Below, piece by piece: positions 14,868-22,163 of a DNA stretch of 36,123 bases. This DNA comes from Acidimicrobiaceae bacterium. GTDB taxonomy: Bacteria; Actinomycetota; Acidimicrobiia; Acidimicrobiales; RAAP-2. Each line of letters starts with the position of its first letter. The stretch's first letter is position 1. Both the position numbers and the translations under genes were made by a program. The stretch covers positions 1 to 36,123 of the forward strand of contig PLZP01000085.1 of the NCBI GenBank assembly GCA_003152215.1. Direction: 5' to 3'. A model generated the notes under the pieces. That model ran no database searches. It had not been told where the DNA came from and saw only the letters and a list, made by a program, of their open reading frames with translations.

Positions 14868-15458
14868 TCAGCGCTTGCGACAGACCAGCTCGCCCTTACC
14901 TACCGTGGCAATCATCGAGTCAACTCGGTGATCATTGAGCGCGAACTCCAGCATTGGTGCGAGGTCGTCGAAGTGACTGGTGGCGTTATCGGCGACGAGA
15001 ATTCCACTGGGAACCAGCCTGGGAATGACCGCGTCGTAGCACTCCTTGTACACGTCCTTCTCGGCGTCGAGGAAACAGAAGCCGATGCGCTCGAACACCT
15101 GCGCATGCGAGAGGAAGTCGGCCTCGACGAGCGTCACGACGTCGCCGACACCGGCCCGCTTGAATGTCTCACGGGCGAGAAGGGCCTTCTCGGGGAGGAT
15201 CTCGAACGTCGTGAGGGTTCGACCGGTGAGTCGACAGGCCTGCGCCAACCAGAGTGCCGAGTAACCCGCGCTCGTGCCGATTTCAATCATCGATCCCTCC
15301 GGCGCGGAGGCGCCCCAGAGTGCAATGAACCTCCCCGTGTCGGGCGTAATCTGGCGAAGTCGCTCGAGGCGCGGTGTGCCGTTCGCACGGTCCATCGCGT
15401 CGCGTCGCTCGAGGTCGCGCATGGTGTCTCTGACGTTTTTTGGAATATTGTTGAACAC
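14868..15458 (-). CDS. O-methyltransferase (SAM-dependent, catechol-OMT-like)
   Basis: 196-residue protein of the Methyltransf_3/24 type. Motif I is [16 protein letters not shown] at 57-72, then [22 protein letters not shown] supplies the acidic residue (Glu86), [22 protein letters not shown] holds the metal-side Asp131 in the DAEK motif, and ILVADNATS at 153-161 is the family's second metal segment. Such enzymes methylate hydroxyl groups with Mg2+. It starts with GTG at 15458, with GGGGAGA upstream. A TAGATT (15482-15487 on the minus strand) is a possible -10. It converges on the permease gene with a 32-base gap. Confidence 0.87.
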   Translation of the reverse strand: MFNNIPKNVRDTMRDLERRDAMDRANGTPRLERLRQITPDTGRFIALWGASAPEGSMIEIGTSAGYSALWLAQACRLTGRTLTTFEILPEKALLARETFKRAGVGDVVTLVEADFLSHAQVFERIGFCFLDAEKDVYKECYDAVIPRLVPSGILVADNATSHFDDLAPMLEFALNDHRVDSMIATVGKGELVCRKR

Positions 15459-15481
15459 GCCATCTCCCCAACGGTTTTTCC

Positions 15482-15487
15482 AATCTA
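15482..15487 (-). promoter_or_regulatory. Candidate -10 element TAGATT (minus strand) for the O-methyltransferase
   Basis: TAGATT on the minus strand lies 23 bases before the GTG at 15458, leaving room for the GGGGAGA ribosome-binding site in a short leader. Confidence 0.35.
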
Positions 15488-15509
15488 TCGTCGGTCACCT
15501 GATTTCAGA

Positions 15510-16445
15510 TCAAGAAGACGTACCGCTCACCGCAGAAAAGGATGTGATCGTTGCGTTCAGCGCATCGTCCCATGGCGTCGGTTCGAGTCCAAACGTTGAG
15601 CGCGTCTCGGAGTCGTCGATGACGAATGGAGCGGCGAATTGGTAGAGCGTGGTCGGGAGTTCGCGGATGTCGGTGTTGAAGAGGCCGGCGACGCGCAGGA
15701 CTGGCGTCGGCACCCTCGTCAGTTTGACGGGCGTGCTGTCGGCCACCCTCGCGATGTCCTGGGTCGCCTGTCGTACGGAACGCGGTGGGTTGGCGGGCGC
15801 GTGCCATGCTCGTCCCCATGAACGGTCATCGCGGGCACAGGTGATGAGGGTACGAGCGACGTCCGCGGTGTAGTTCCAACTGTGCGTTGCGTCGATATCA
15901 CCGATTACCTGGCAGCGCTTTCCCGCGAGAATCCGCGGTACCAGGAGGTTGAGGTAGCCCTGGGCCTTGGGACCAATGAAGTCCGAGGCTCTGACCTCGG
16001 TCGCCCTAATCCGCCCGTCATCGTGCGCCCGTTTCGCTTGACGCCACATGTTCGCCCGTACTTGCGCTTTCTCGTAGTTCGCACTCAGGGGATCGTGCGG
16101 TGTCATCGGACCGGTGGGCTGACCGTAGATGTAGAGGTTGCTCAACGTCACGAGGCCGCTTCCCGTCGACGCCGCCGCCGCGAGGAGGGCGTCGGCGATG
16201 GGGGGCCAGTCAGTTGGCCACCGGTGATAGCGGGGATTCGCACAGTTGAAGAGAGCGTCGGCGCCCTTCGCGTGCGTCGCAACTGTCGCGGTATTTGACG
16301 CGTCCCCCTCGATTCGTTGAATCGACGGATGGTCGGGTCCGCTGCCGCGCCGCGAGAGGAGACGTACGTCGTGTCCATCGTGCGCCAACATTTCGGCCGC
16401 CACGGTTCCGATGGCCCCCGCGCCAACTATCAAGTACGTTCCCAT
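15510..16445 (-). CDS. Atypical extended SDR / NAD-dependent epimerase-like protein
   Basis: 311-residue nucleotide-sugar-epimerase-fold protein. The Rossmann loop is GAGAIG at 8-13, with RLLSRRG after the second strand, suggesting NADP(H). FNCANPRYHRWPTDWPPIADALLAAAASTGSGLVTLSNLYIYGQPTGPM is the mid-domain, where TLSNLYIYG replaces the usual S-x-YG; the classical YxxxK is not present, NYEKAQ being the nearest match. Later parts (RASDFIGPKAQ, SWNYTADVARTLI) match atypical extended SDRs of unknown substrate. The start at 16445 follows GAGGAGACGAA. It is divergent from the TetR gene across two palindromic operator copies, so it is probably the TetR target. Confidence 0.87.
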   Translation of the reverse strand: MGTYLIVGAGAIGTVAAEMLAHDGHDVRLLSRRGSGPDHPSIQRIEGDASNTATVATHAKGADALFNCANPRYHRWPTDWPPIADALLAAAASTGSGLVTLSNLYIYGQPTGPMTPHDPLSANYEKAQVRANMWRQAKRAHDDGRIRATEVRASDFIGPKAQGYLNLLVPRILAGKRCQVIGDIDATHSWNYTADVARTLITCARDDRSWGRAWHAPANPPRSVRQATQDIARVADSTPVKLTRVPTPVLRVAGLFNTDIRELPTTLYQFAAPFVIDDSETRSTFGLEPTPWDDALNATITSFSAVSGTSS

Positions 16446-16462
16446 TTCGTCTCCTCTGTTCA

Positions 16463-16477
16463 GAGAGCACCGCTCTC
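16463..16477. promoter_or_regulatory. TetR operator, copy 1 (GAGAGC-ACC-GCTCTC)
   Basis: A perfect palindrome with 6-base arms and a 3-base centre, 18 bases upstream of the SDR start at 16445. It abuts a possible minus-strand -10 (GATACG, 16477-16482) and would cover the transcription start of the SDR gene. Copy 2 shares 14 identical bases. Confidence 0.75.
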
Positions 16478-16511
16478 GTATCCAGTTTGACACGTCCGGC
16501 GAGATTTTGCA

Positions 16512-16525
16512 AGAGCACCGCTCTC
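16512..16525. promoter_or_regulatory. TetR operator, copy 2 (AGAGC-ACC-GCTCT)
   Basis: The same 14-base text AGAGCACCGCTCTC as in copy 1, starting 48 bases further on in the same orientation. It lies just upstream of the presumed -35 of the TetR gene. Two copies between divergent TetR and target genes are the classic layout of an autoregulated TetR unit. Confidence 0.75.
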
Positions 16526-16554
16526 TTTGTTATGCAACGGCCGGCGAGACCTGC

Positions 16555-16560
16555 GATACT
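16555..16560 (+). promoter_or_regulatory. Candidate -10 element GATACT of the TetR gene
   Basis: GATACT ends 6 bases before the ATG at 16567. It deviates from TAnnnT in its first base but keeps the same distance to the start codon as the other leaderless genes here. Confidence 0.4.
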
Positions 16561-16566
16561 GGCTCG

Positions 16567-17262
16567 ATGACCGACGCACGTCCCACGAGAGCCGAGGCGC
16601 GGCTCCTCCAGATTGACCGCATCAAGACGACCTCGCGGCGGCTCATGGCCGAAAAGGGAGCGCCGGCACTCTCGTTGCGCGAGGTCGCGCGCGAGATGGG
16701 TCTCGTCTCATCGGCGCTCTATCGCTACTTCGCGACGCGCGATGAACTGCTCACGGCGTTGATTGTCGACGCGTACAACGACCTCGGCGACTGCGTCGAG
16801 CGAGCCCAGCGTCGGGAGGCGTCGAAGGACGCGCGCCACCAGCTCCACGCCGCTTCCTCGGCGATCCGAAGGTGGGCGAAGCGCAATCCCAACGAGTACG
16901 CCCTGCTCTACGGCTCGCCCGTACCCGGCTACGAGGCGCCCTCGTACACGGTTGAACCGGCCGCCCGAGTCGCCCTCGTCCTGGGATCGATCGTGGCGCA
17001 GTCGTGGCGAACGAACCCGCCGGTTCGCGTCAAGGCCGTCGATCCTTCATTGAAGGGTGTGCTGGAGACCCAGAACCTGGACGAGGCCATGTCCGGCATT
17101 CCAGAGGGTGCGCGCGTCTTGACGTTGATGATGTGGTCGCAGATCTTTGGCTGCATCAGTTTCGAACTCTTCGGTCACTACAAGGGATCAGTCCGCAGCG
17201 CCAACCGCTTTTTCAATATCGTGGTCGACGAGGTCGCGAATCTCGTTCTCGCGCGCGAATAG
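16567..17262 (+). CDS. TetR/AcrR-family transcriptional regulator
   Basis: 231-residue repressor. The N-terminal domain has the helix-turn-helix at about 36-57, with LSLREVAREMGLVSSALYRYF followed by ATRDELLTALI, the standard TetR signature. The C-terminal domain, with AAARVALVLGSIVAQ-type segments and the WAKRNPNEYALLYGSPVPGYEAP stretch, matches the WHG-domain subgroup of TetR regulators, which bind small hydrophobic ligands. The gene is divergent from the SDR across two palindromes, so it probably represses both. The ATG at 16567 has no Shine-Dalgarno site and a -10-like GATACT at leaderless distance. The GNAT gene follows 21 bases downstream, possibly co-transcribed. Confidence 0.93.
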   Translation: MTDARPTRAEARLLQIDRIKTTSRRLMAEKGAPALSLREVAREMGLVSSALYRYFATRDELLTALIVDAYNDLGDCVERAQRREASKDARHQLHAASSAIRRWAKRNPNEYALLYGSPVPGYEAPSYTVEPAARVALVLGSIVAQSWRTNPPVRVKAVDPSLKGVLETQNLDEAMSGIPEGARVLTLMMWSQIFGCISFELFGHYKGSVRSANRFFNIVVDEVANLVLARE

Positions 17263-17283
17263 AACCTAGAAATCAGGAGGAAG

Positions 17284-17868
17284 ATGCAACTTCTAGAACC
17301 TCTCGAAAGCGATCGTCTCACCATTCGTCCCCTACATCCCGACGACCTCGCGCGTCACTTGGTGATCTACTCCAACCCCGACGTCGTGCGCTACCTCTAC
17401 GAGGAGCCGTTCGAACTCGAAGCGGCGCGCCAGCATCTCAATCGCCGTTGCAGCGTCGACCTACCGAGTGAAGGTTCGTGGATAAACCTCGGCGTCGAAG
17501 TACGGGGCGACGGTGTGCTCATCGGTGAGGTCGGTCTGGCGTTGCTCAGTGTCGTGCACGCTCACTGCGAGATTGGCTACGTCTTCGATCCCGCGTACGG
17601 AGGGAACGGTTTCGCCACCGAAGCAACGGCGGTCATGGTTGAGTTGGCCTTCTCGGTGCTCGGTGCCCATCGGGTCAGCGGCCGTCTTGACGCTCGCAAT
17701 GACGCGTCCGCTCGCGTGCTCGAGCGACTCGGAATGCGACGCGAGGGGCACCTCGTCGAGAACGAGTTTGTGAAGGGGGAGTGGACCGACGAGGCGATCT
17801 ACGCCGTATTAGAAGATGAGTGGCGCGCCGTGCGAGGACCGGCGAGGACGTTTCATCTCCGTGCGTAG
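17284..17868 (+). CDS. RimJ/RimL-type GNAT acetyltransferase
   Basis: 194-residue acetyltransferase of the Acetyltransf_3 type, typical of ribosomal-protein-modifying and antibiotic-modifying RimJ/RimL relatives. It opens LLEPLESDRLTIRPLHPDDLARHLVIYSNPDVVRYLYEEPF, the standard form. The core is EIGYVFDPAYGGNGFATEATAVMVELAFSVLGAHRVSGRLDARNDASARVLERLGMRREGHLVENEFVKGEWTDEAIYAVLEDEW, with the acetyl-CoA loop YGGNGFATE, the RNDASARVLERLGM helix and the closing Y-A-(V/M)-L-E motif. The acceptor is unknown. AGGAGG at 17276-17281 just before the ATG is a strong ribosome-binding site, one of the few such strong sites in the window, and the gene probably follows TetR in one transcript. Confidence 0.9.
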   Translation: MQLLEPLESDRLTIRPLHPDDLARHLVIYSNPDVVRYLYEEPFELEAARQHLNRRCSVDLPSEGSWINLGVEVRGDGVLIGEVGLALLSVVHAHCEIGYVFDPAYGGNGFATEATAVMVELAFSVLGAHRVSGRLDARNDASARVLERLGMRREGHLVENEFVKGEWTDEAIYAVLEDEWRAVRGPARTFHLRA

Positions 17869-17881
17869 CGAGGCGAAGAAC

Positions 17882-18487
17882 TTACGCCAACTGCTGTCGA
17901 TTGGGCCGGAACCACTTGTACTCAATTCCTTTGGCGATCTGTTGGGCGAGCACATCATTGAGTTCGCGCGCCACCAGCCAGAGGGCGAGGTCCAGCCCAC
18001 TCGTGACTCCACCACAGGTGATGAGGTCGCCATCGTCGACGACGCGCTCTGGCACCACGTCAACGCCGAGTTCGGCGAGTTCTTCGAGTGCCGAATGGTG
18101 TGTGCTCGCGCGACGCCCCGTTATGACACCGGCGTGTGCCCACAACATCGTGCCCGTGCAGACGCCCGCGATAACGCTCGCGCTTGATGCCGCGGCCACG
18201 AGCAGTGGCGTGAGCTCACCTTTTTGATACTCGGCCCACGCGCCGTGCTTGGCGTGCGCATTCCAACCGCCGCCGGCCACGAGGACGATCTCAGCCTCAC
18301 CCGGCGTGAAGGGGGCGTCGACTGAGAATGTCAATCCGCACGCACCTCGAACAGTGTCGCTTCCCGTGTGGGTAACGAGTCGAGCGGAGAAGTCATCGGT
18401 CCCTTGCTCGGCTCGTCGAAGTATCTCGAGGGGACCAAGCGCGTCGAGTTCATCGACGCCATCGAAGACCACAATGTCGACCAACAT
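17882..18487 (-). CDS. DJ-1/PfpI-family protein
   Basis: 201-residue class I glutamine-amidotransferase-like protein. Its nucleophile elbow is VIAGVCTGTMLWAHAGVITGRRASTHHSALEELAELG, with Cys110 in the AGVCTGT turn, and DIVVFDGVDELDALGPLEILRRA is the N-terminal strand with the acidic residue that stabilises the Cys. This is the AraC-N-domain-like subgroup of DJ-1/PfpI (the RASTHH motif after the elbow), whose members include isonitrile hydratases. The exact activity is open: protease, hydratase or chaperone have all been reported in the family. The ATG at 18487 is 6 bases after TACACT on its strand. It converges on the GNAT gene with a 13-base gap. Confidence 0.88.
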   Translation of the reverse strand: MLVDIVVFDGVDELDALGPLEILRRAEQGTDDFSARLVTHTGSDTVRGACGLTFSVDAPFTPGEAEIVLVAGGGWNAHAKHGAWAEYQKGELTPLLVAAASSASVIAGVCTGTMLWAHAGVITGRRASTHHSALEELAELGVDVVPERVVDDGDLITCGGVTSGLDLALWLVARELNDVLAQQIAKGIEYKWFRPNRQQLA

Positions 18488-18493
18488 GCTTTG

Positions 18494-18499
18494 AGTGTA
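18494..18499 (-). promoter_or_regulatory. Candidate -10 element TACACT (minus strand)
   Basis: On the minus strand TACACT ends 6 bases before the ATG at 18487. Confidence 0.5.
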
Positions 18500-18614
18500 C
18501 GAGTGTCACTCCGTCGCGTCAGTGACAACGCGGTATTTCAGGTTCGGCCCATTCGAATCGGTCGCGCGACGACCGCTGTTTTGGCTGCCCCGTCGTAAGA
18601 ATCTCTTAAAATAT

Positions 18615-18648
18615 GAGACTCTGTAACGAAGTCTCGGCCCTCGAGACT
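18615..18648. repeat. GAGACT / AGTCTC inverted and direct repeats upstream of dipZ
   Basis: GAGACT (18615-18620) and AGTCTC (18630-18635) form a 6-base palindrome around a 9-base centre containing TGTAAC, and a further GAGACT (18643-18648) overlaps the downstream promoter block. ATCTC at 18601-18605 is another half-match. The three sites embrace the putative alternative-sigma promoter, so a regulator could act on it. Confidence 0.45.
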
Positions 18649-18651
18649 GTT
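18618..18651 (+). promoter_or_regulatory. Putative ECF-type promoter of dipZ
   Basis: ACTCTGTAACG (18618-18628) and GACTGTT (18645-18651) are separated by 16 bases. The same two blocks at the same distance occur at 35838-35871, upstream of the secreted protein next to the ECF sigma factor. TGTAAC would be the -35 and (G)ACTGTT the -10. From TGTAAC to ACTGTT is 18 bases, in the range of ECF promoters. Transcription would start near 18658, leaving about 87 bases before the dipZ start. Confidence 0.6.
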
Positions 18652-18744
18652 GATCATGACTCCAAGCGCGCGGGGGACATTTAATGTTCACTCAATGGGT
18701 CGCACGTCGAATGGGCGTTGCGACTCCAAGCTGGGAAGTCGATT

Positions 18745-20451
18745 GTGACACTGATTTTCGTGGCGCTGGCCGCTGGACTGATTGCGGGCATCTCGCCGTG
18801 CATCTTGCCCGTCCTTCCCATCATCTTTGTGGCCGGTGCCGCGAACCGCGACGTCGCCGAATCGGGCAAAGGAAATTGGCGGCGATCGGTCGCCATCGTT
18901 CTTGGTCTTGCCGTCAGTTTCAGCCTTCAGATTCTCGCCGGCTCCGAGATACTTTCGTTGCTGCATCTTCCCCAGGACTTCTTACTTTGGTTCGGCGCTG
19001 GAATCCTCGGTCTCGTCGGCCTCGGTTTCTTGATCCCTCAACTCGAAAATCTCATAGAGCGTCCCTTCGCCAGGATCACTGGACGCCAGCCCAGTAGTTC
19101 GAACGGCGGCCTCGTCATTGGCCTCATGCTCGGCTTGGTTTTCACCCCCTGCGCCGGTCCGGTACTTGCGGCGGTGATCGCTATTGGGGCACGGCACGCA
19201 GTCAATCTCATGTCAGTGTTCGTTACGCTGGCCTTCGCCATTGGCGCAGCCATCCCTCTACTCTTCATTGCGCTCGCCGGGGGACGTCTTGTTGGACGCG
19301 TGAAATCCGTGCGTGAACACGCGCCGTTGTTGCGCCGGATTGGCGGTGTCGTGATGATTCTCATGGCGGTGGGAATCGGGACGAGTGCATTCAACTTCCT
19401 TACTGCGGTTCCGGGTTACACCAACGCGCTCCAGAACAGGTTTGAAAATACGCCTTCGGATCGAAAGGCGCTGGACAATCTGCCGAGCGGCAAAGCAGCC
19501 ACCGGCAAATTGGTCAACTGCCCCGCGGCGTCGCCGGGGCTGGTGAGCTGTGGTCCAGCACCGAACTTCACTGACATCACGTCGTGGCTGAACACGCCAC
19601 ACGATGAGCCACTCAGCATGTCGAGCCTTCGCGGGAAGGTCGTGATCGTCGACTTTTGGACCTATTCATGTATCAACTGCCAACGGACTCTTCCCCACGT
19701 CGAAGCCTGGTACAAGCGTTACGCCCCCTACGGACTCGAAATCGTGGGGGTGCATACGCCGGAGTTTGCGTTCGAGCACGTGGTGAGCAACGTGAAGGCA
19801 CAGTCCAAGTCATTGGGGGTCAAGTACCCCGTCGCCATCGACGACGACTACGGAACGTGGCACGCGTATCACAACAACTACTGGCCGGCCGAATACCTCA
19901 TCGACGCGTCGGGCGTGGTGCGCCACGTCGACTACGGCGAAGGCGGCTACTCGTTGACCGAGAGCCTGATCCGAACGCTTCTCCTCAAAGCCAATCCCGG
20001 CATTAAGTTGCCCCCACCGACGACGGTTCCTAATCTCACTCCGACTGAGGAGACCAATCCAGAGAGCTACGTCGGGTACAGCTACGGACTCACGTACTTT
20101 GATTCGACCACCGAACCACCTTCGAACGTTGCTACCAAATACCACTTTCCGAAGTCGTTGTCGCTCGGAACCTTCGCGTTCTCGGGGGTATGGGACGAAC
20201 ACGCGGAGGAGGCAACGGCTGGCAAAGGCGCAAAATTGGAGCTGGGTTACCTCGCGAGGAACGTGTATCTCGTCATGGGTGGCACGGGAACGGTCACGGT
20301 GTCGGCCGGGGACGGCACGCCGGCGAGGACCATTCACGTCAGTGGCGTGCCGACGCTCTATCGGCTCTTGCACTTCGATTCCTCTTCGAGCGGCACGATG
20401 GTGATGACGCTCTCTGCGGGCGTGCAGGCCTATGACTTTACGTTTGGTTGA
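18745..20451 (+). CDS. dipZ: DipZ: fused CcdA-like membrane domain, thioredoxin-like domain and C-terminal domain
   Basis: 568-residue protein that passes reducing power across the membrane to extracytoplasmic disulfides and haem-protein maturation. The membrane part (about 1-225) has six hydrophobic segments and the paired redox motifs of CcdA/DsbD: GISPCILPVLP (Cys19) and FTPCAGPVL (Cys136). A linker with two further Cys residues (NCPA, SCGP) leads to an AhpC/TSA-thioredoxin-like domain (about 280-425) with the active site YSCINCQRTLPH (Cys309, Cys312). The last 130 residues match the C-terminal carbohydrate-binding-like domain of mycobacterial DipZ. The GTG at 18745 follows GGGAAG and begins MTLIFVALAAG, the family start; TTG at 18718 is the longer option. 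A putative ECF-type promoter precedes it. Confidence 0.93.
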   Translation: MTLIFVALAAGLIAGISPCILPVLPIIFVAGAANRDVAESGKGNWRRSVAIVLGLAVSFSLQILAGSEILSLLHLPQDFLLWFGAGILGLVGLGFLIPQLENLIERPFARITGRQPSSSNGGLVIGLMLGLVFTPCAGPVLAAVIAIGARHAVNLMSVFVTLAFAIGAAIPLLFIALAGGRLVGRVKSVREHAPLLRRIGGVVMILMAVGIGTSAFNFLTAVPGYTNALQNRFENTPSDRKALDNLPSGKAATGKLVNCPAASPGLVSCGPAPNFTDITSWLNTPHDEPLSMSSLRGKVVIVDFWTYSCINCQRTLPHVEAWYKRYAPYGLEIVGVHTPEFAFEHVVSNVKAQSKSLGVKYPVAIDDDYGTWHAYHNNYWPAEYLIDASGVVRHVDYGEGGYSLTESLIRTLLLKANPGIKLPPPTTVPNLTPTEETNPESYVGYSYGLTYFDSTTEPPSNVATKYHFPKSLSLGTFAFSGVWDEHAEEATAGKGAKLELGYLARNVYLVMGGTGTVTVSAGDGTPARTIHVSGVPTLYRLLHFDSSSSGTMVMTLSAGVQAYDFTFG

Positions 20452-20542
20452 GGTCACGGGGATTCCAAAACCCTTTGTCGGTCACGAAAGTTCTACCGTG
20501 GGACTTGAGTGTGGCGCGTTATGGCCGTCGATATTCCTCCGG

Positions 20543-20548
20543 TACACT
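20543..20548 (+). promoter_or_regulatory. Candidate -10 element TACACT for the SPFH gene
   Basis: TACACT lies 58 bases before the ATG at 20607. The transcript would have a leader of about 50 bases with GAAGGG as ribosome-binding site, unlike the leaderless neighbours. Confidence 0.35.
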
Positions 20549-20606
20549 CCGAAGAACAGGTGAATCTGCGCTTCTGTAAGCAGCGAGCCGAAGTGAAGGG
20601 ATTCAA

Positions 20607-21536
20607 ATGGTTGGGATTGTGTTGGCGGTAATCGCGGGAATCATCGTGCTCCTCGTCTTGGCGGCGATTTTGAAAGCCGTTCGCATCGTGCAGCAAGGGT
20701 TTGTCGGAGTCATTACCCGGTTCGGTGAGTTCAAGGACATCAAGAACCCCGGATTGACATTCATCATTCCCTTCATCGAGGTGATGAAGATCGTCGACGT
20801 CCGAGAGACGCCGCGTACGGGTGACCGTCAACAGGTAATCACCCGTGACAACGTGGCCGTGATCGTGAACGCGACGATCTTCAGTCAAGTCGTCGACGTG
20901 CGTCTCGCACTGTTCACCAACTCTGACTACCTCGTCAGCGTCGACAACCTGGCGCGCACGTCGGTTCGCGCGGTCTTTGGCAGTATTACGCTTGACGAGG
21001 CCTTCTCCCAGCGCGAACGCATCGGCACGATGCTGCAGACGCAGATGGAAGAGGCGACCGACAAGTGGGGCGTGCGAATCAATCGTGTCGAGGTTCTCGA
21101 GATCACGCCACCCGAACAGATCCTCCAAGCAATGGCCCTCCAGAAGCAGGCCGATCAGGAGAAGCGTGCTCGCATTCTCGAATCTGAAGGTCAACAGCAG
21201 TCGGCGGTGAACGTCGCCGACGGCCAACGTCAGGCCGCAATCAAAGAGGCCGAAGGTGCCCAGCAGTCTGACATTCTGCGCGCGCAGGGCCGACGACAAG
21301 CGCTCATCTTGGAAGCGGAGGGTCGTGCACAAGCCATTGCGTCGGTCTATGCCGCGATCAAGGCGCAGGCACCCGACCCGACGTTGGTCGCCATCCTTCA
21401 GCTCGACACCCTGGCCAAGTTCGCCGAGAGCCCGAACACCAAGCTCATCATTCCTGCCGAGAGTGCCGCGCTCCTCGGTGCAGCACAAGCCATCAAGAGC
21501 GTCATGGCCGACGTGCCGTCAACACCGAGTTCATAG
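20607..21536 (+). CDS. SPFH / band 7 membrane scaffold protein (QmcA or paraslipin type)
   Basis: 309-residue protein. It has one N-terminal membrane helix (VGIVLAVIAGIIVLLVLAAIL), then the SPFH core from VRIVQQGFVGVITRFGEF through ITRDNVAVIVNATIFSQVVD and DEAFSQRERIGTMLQTQMEEATDKWGVRINRVEVLEITPPEQI, followed by an Ala/Glu/Gln-rich coiled-coil region (about 175-260) and a short C-terminal segment (LIIPAESAALLGAAQAIKSV). Such proteins assemble membrane microdomains and regulate membrane proteases. In many bacteria they are co-transcribed with an NfeD protein; here the NfeD gene faces it. GAAGGG at 20595-20600 is the ribosome-binding site. Confidence 0.92.
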   Translation: MVGIVLAVIAGIIVLLVLAAILKAVRIVQQGFVGVITRFGEFKDIKNPGLTFIIPFIEVMKIVDVRETPRTGDRQQVITRDNVAVIVNATIFSQVVDVRLALFTNSDYLVSVDNLARTSVRAVFGSITLDEAFSQRERIGTMLQTQMEEATDKWGVRINRVEVLEITPPEQILQAMALQKQADQEKRARILESEGQQQSAVNVADGQRQAAIKEAEGAQQSDILRAQGRRQALILEAEGRAQAIASVYAAIKAQAPDPTLVAILQLDTLAKFAESPNTKLIIPAESAALLGAAQAIKSVMADVPSTPSS

Positions 21537-21564
21537 GACACTGTTTCACGCTGCACCGTCGTTA

Positions 21565-21578
21565 CTCGCCTGCGCGAG
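21565..21578. terminator. Small hairpin between the convergent SPFH and NfeD genes
   Basis: CTCGC / GCGAG with the loop CTGC. The stem is only five bases and no T run follows on either strand, so it is a weak candidate for a two-way terminator. Confidence 0.25.
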
Positions 21579-21591
21579 CACGAGTGAATGA

Positions 21592-22035
21592 CTAAACGGG
21601 GTCGACCCAGAGGGTCGTGCCGTACGCCTTCTTGACAACTACCGGTGTGCCATCAGGCAACTGTGCGGGCCAGTCGGTCACGGCCTTCCACGATTCTCCC
21701 TGAATCTTCACTCGACCGGGGTGTGTGGCGTCGCCGACGGGCATTTCAACAAAGCCGTGCATGTCGGTCATGGCAGTATTCGTTGGCTGGGACATGTTGA
21801 TCTCGAAGGCGTGATGGTGGAACCTGCGCATTGCGAACGGTCGCAAAGTGACCAAGGTAATTGCCGAGACAGCCAACCAGGCGCCGGCCTGGAACGCGAA
21901 AGGAAGACCCGCCAAAGCGAGGACGAAAGAGATGGCCGCGCCAAAGCCGATGAAGACCGCGATGAAGGCGTTCGAGTGCAGTTCGAGGACGAACGAGAAC
22001 CCGACAATCAGTACCCAGAACAGGACAGCGACCAT
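21592..22035 (-). CDS. NfeD-like membrane protein
   Basis: 147-residue partner type of SPFH proteins. It has two or three hydrophobic segments in residues 1-65 (VAVLFWVLIVGFSFVLEL; AFIAVFIGFGAAISFVLALAGL; AWLAVSAITLVTLRPFAM), a His-rich turn (RRFHHH), and a C-terminal OB-fold domain from about 85 (GFVEMPVGDATHPGRVKIQGESWKAV), ending GTTLWVDP. It belongs to the short NfeD1b-like class without a protease domain. The gene is convergent with the SPFH gene rather than downstream of it on one strand, so the usual operon has been split by an inversion or the pair arose differently. TATACT lies 7 bases before its ATG on the minus strand. Confidence 0.88.
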   Translation of the reverse strand: MVAVLFWVLIVGFSFVLELHSNAFIAVFIGFGAAISFVLALAGLPFAFQAGAWLAVSAITLVTLRPFAMRRFHHHAFEINMSQPTNTAMTDMHGFVEMPVGDATHPGRVKIQGESWKAVTDWPAQLPDGTPVVVKKAYGTTLWVDPV

Positions 22036-22042
22036 AAATCGA

Positions 22043-22048
22043 AGTATA
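22043..22048 (-). promoter_or_regulatory. Candidate -10 element TATACT (minus strand)
   Basis: TATACT on the minus strand ends 7 bases before the ATG at 22035; it is among the best matches to the -10 consensus TATAAT in the window. Confidence 0.55.
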
Positions 22049-22151
22049 TGGCCGACTCAGATTTCCGCACGGGCACACGATTGTGTTCCTAATAGGCCTG
22101 TTTTTCGACGTTGCCGCTATCAATCTGAGGGGTATTTCTCTGCCCCATCGT

Positions 22152-22157
22152 TAGCAT
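22152..22157 (+). promoter_or_regulatory. Candidate -10 element TAGCAT
   Basis: TAGCAT ends 6 bases before the GTG at 22164. Confidence 0.45.
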
Positions 22158-22163
22158 GAGGCC

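Noticed and set aside
14193-15599. Open frame of 468 codons on the + strand
   Set aside because: It is the shadow of the permease (other + frame) and of the O-methyltransferase (opposite strand); composition is Arg/Gly-rich with no domain, and both real genes there have clear motifs.
20493-21488. Long minus-strand open frame of 331 codons
   Set aside because: It is antisense to the SPFH gene, whose heptad-like codons leave the opposite strand free of stops; no family motif is seen.
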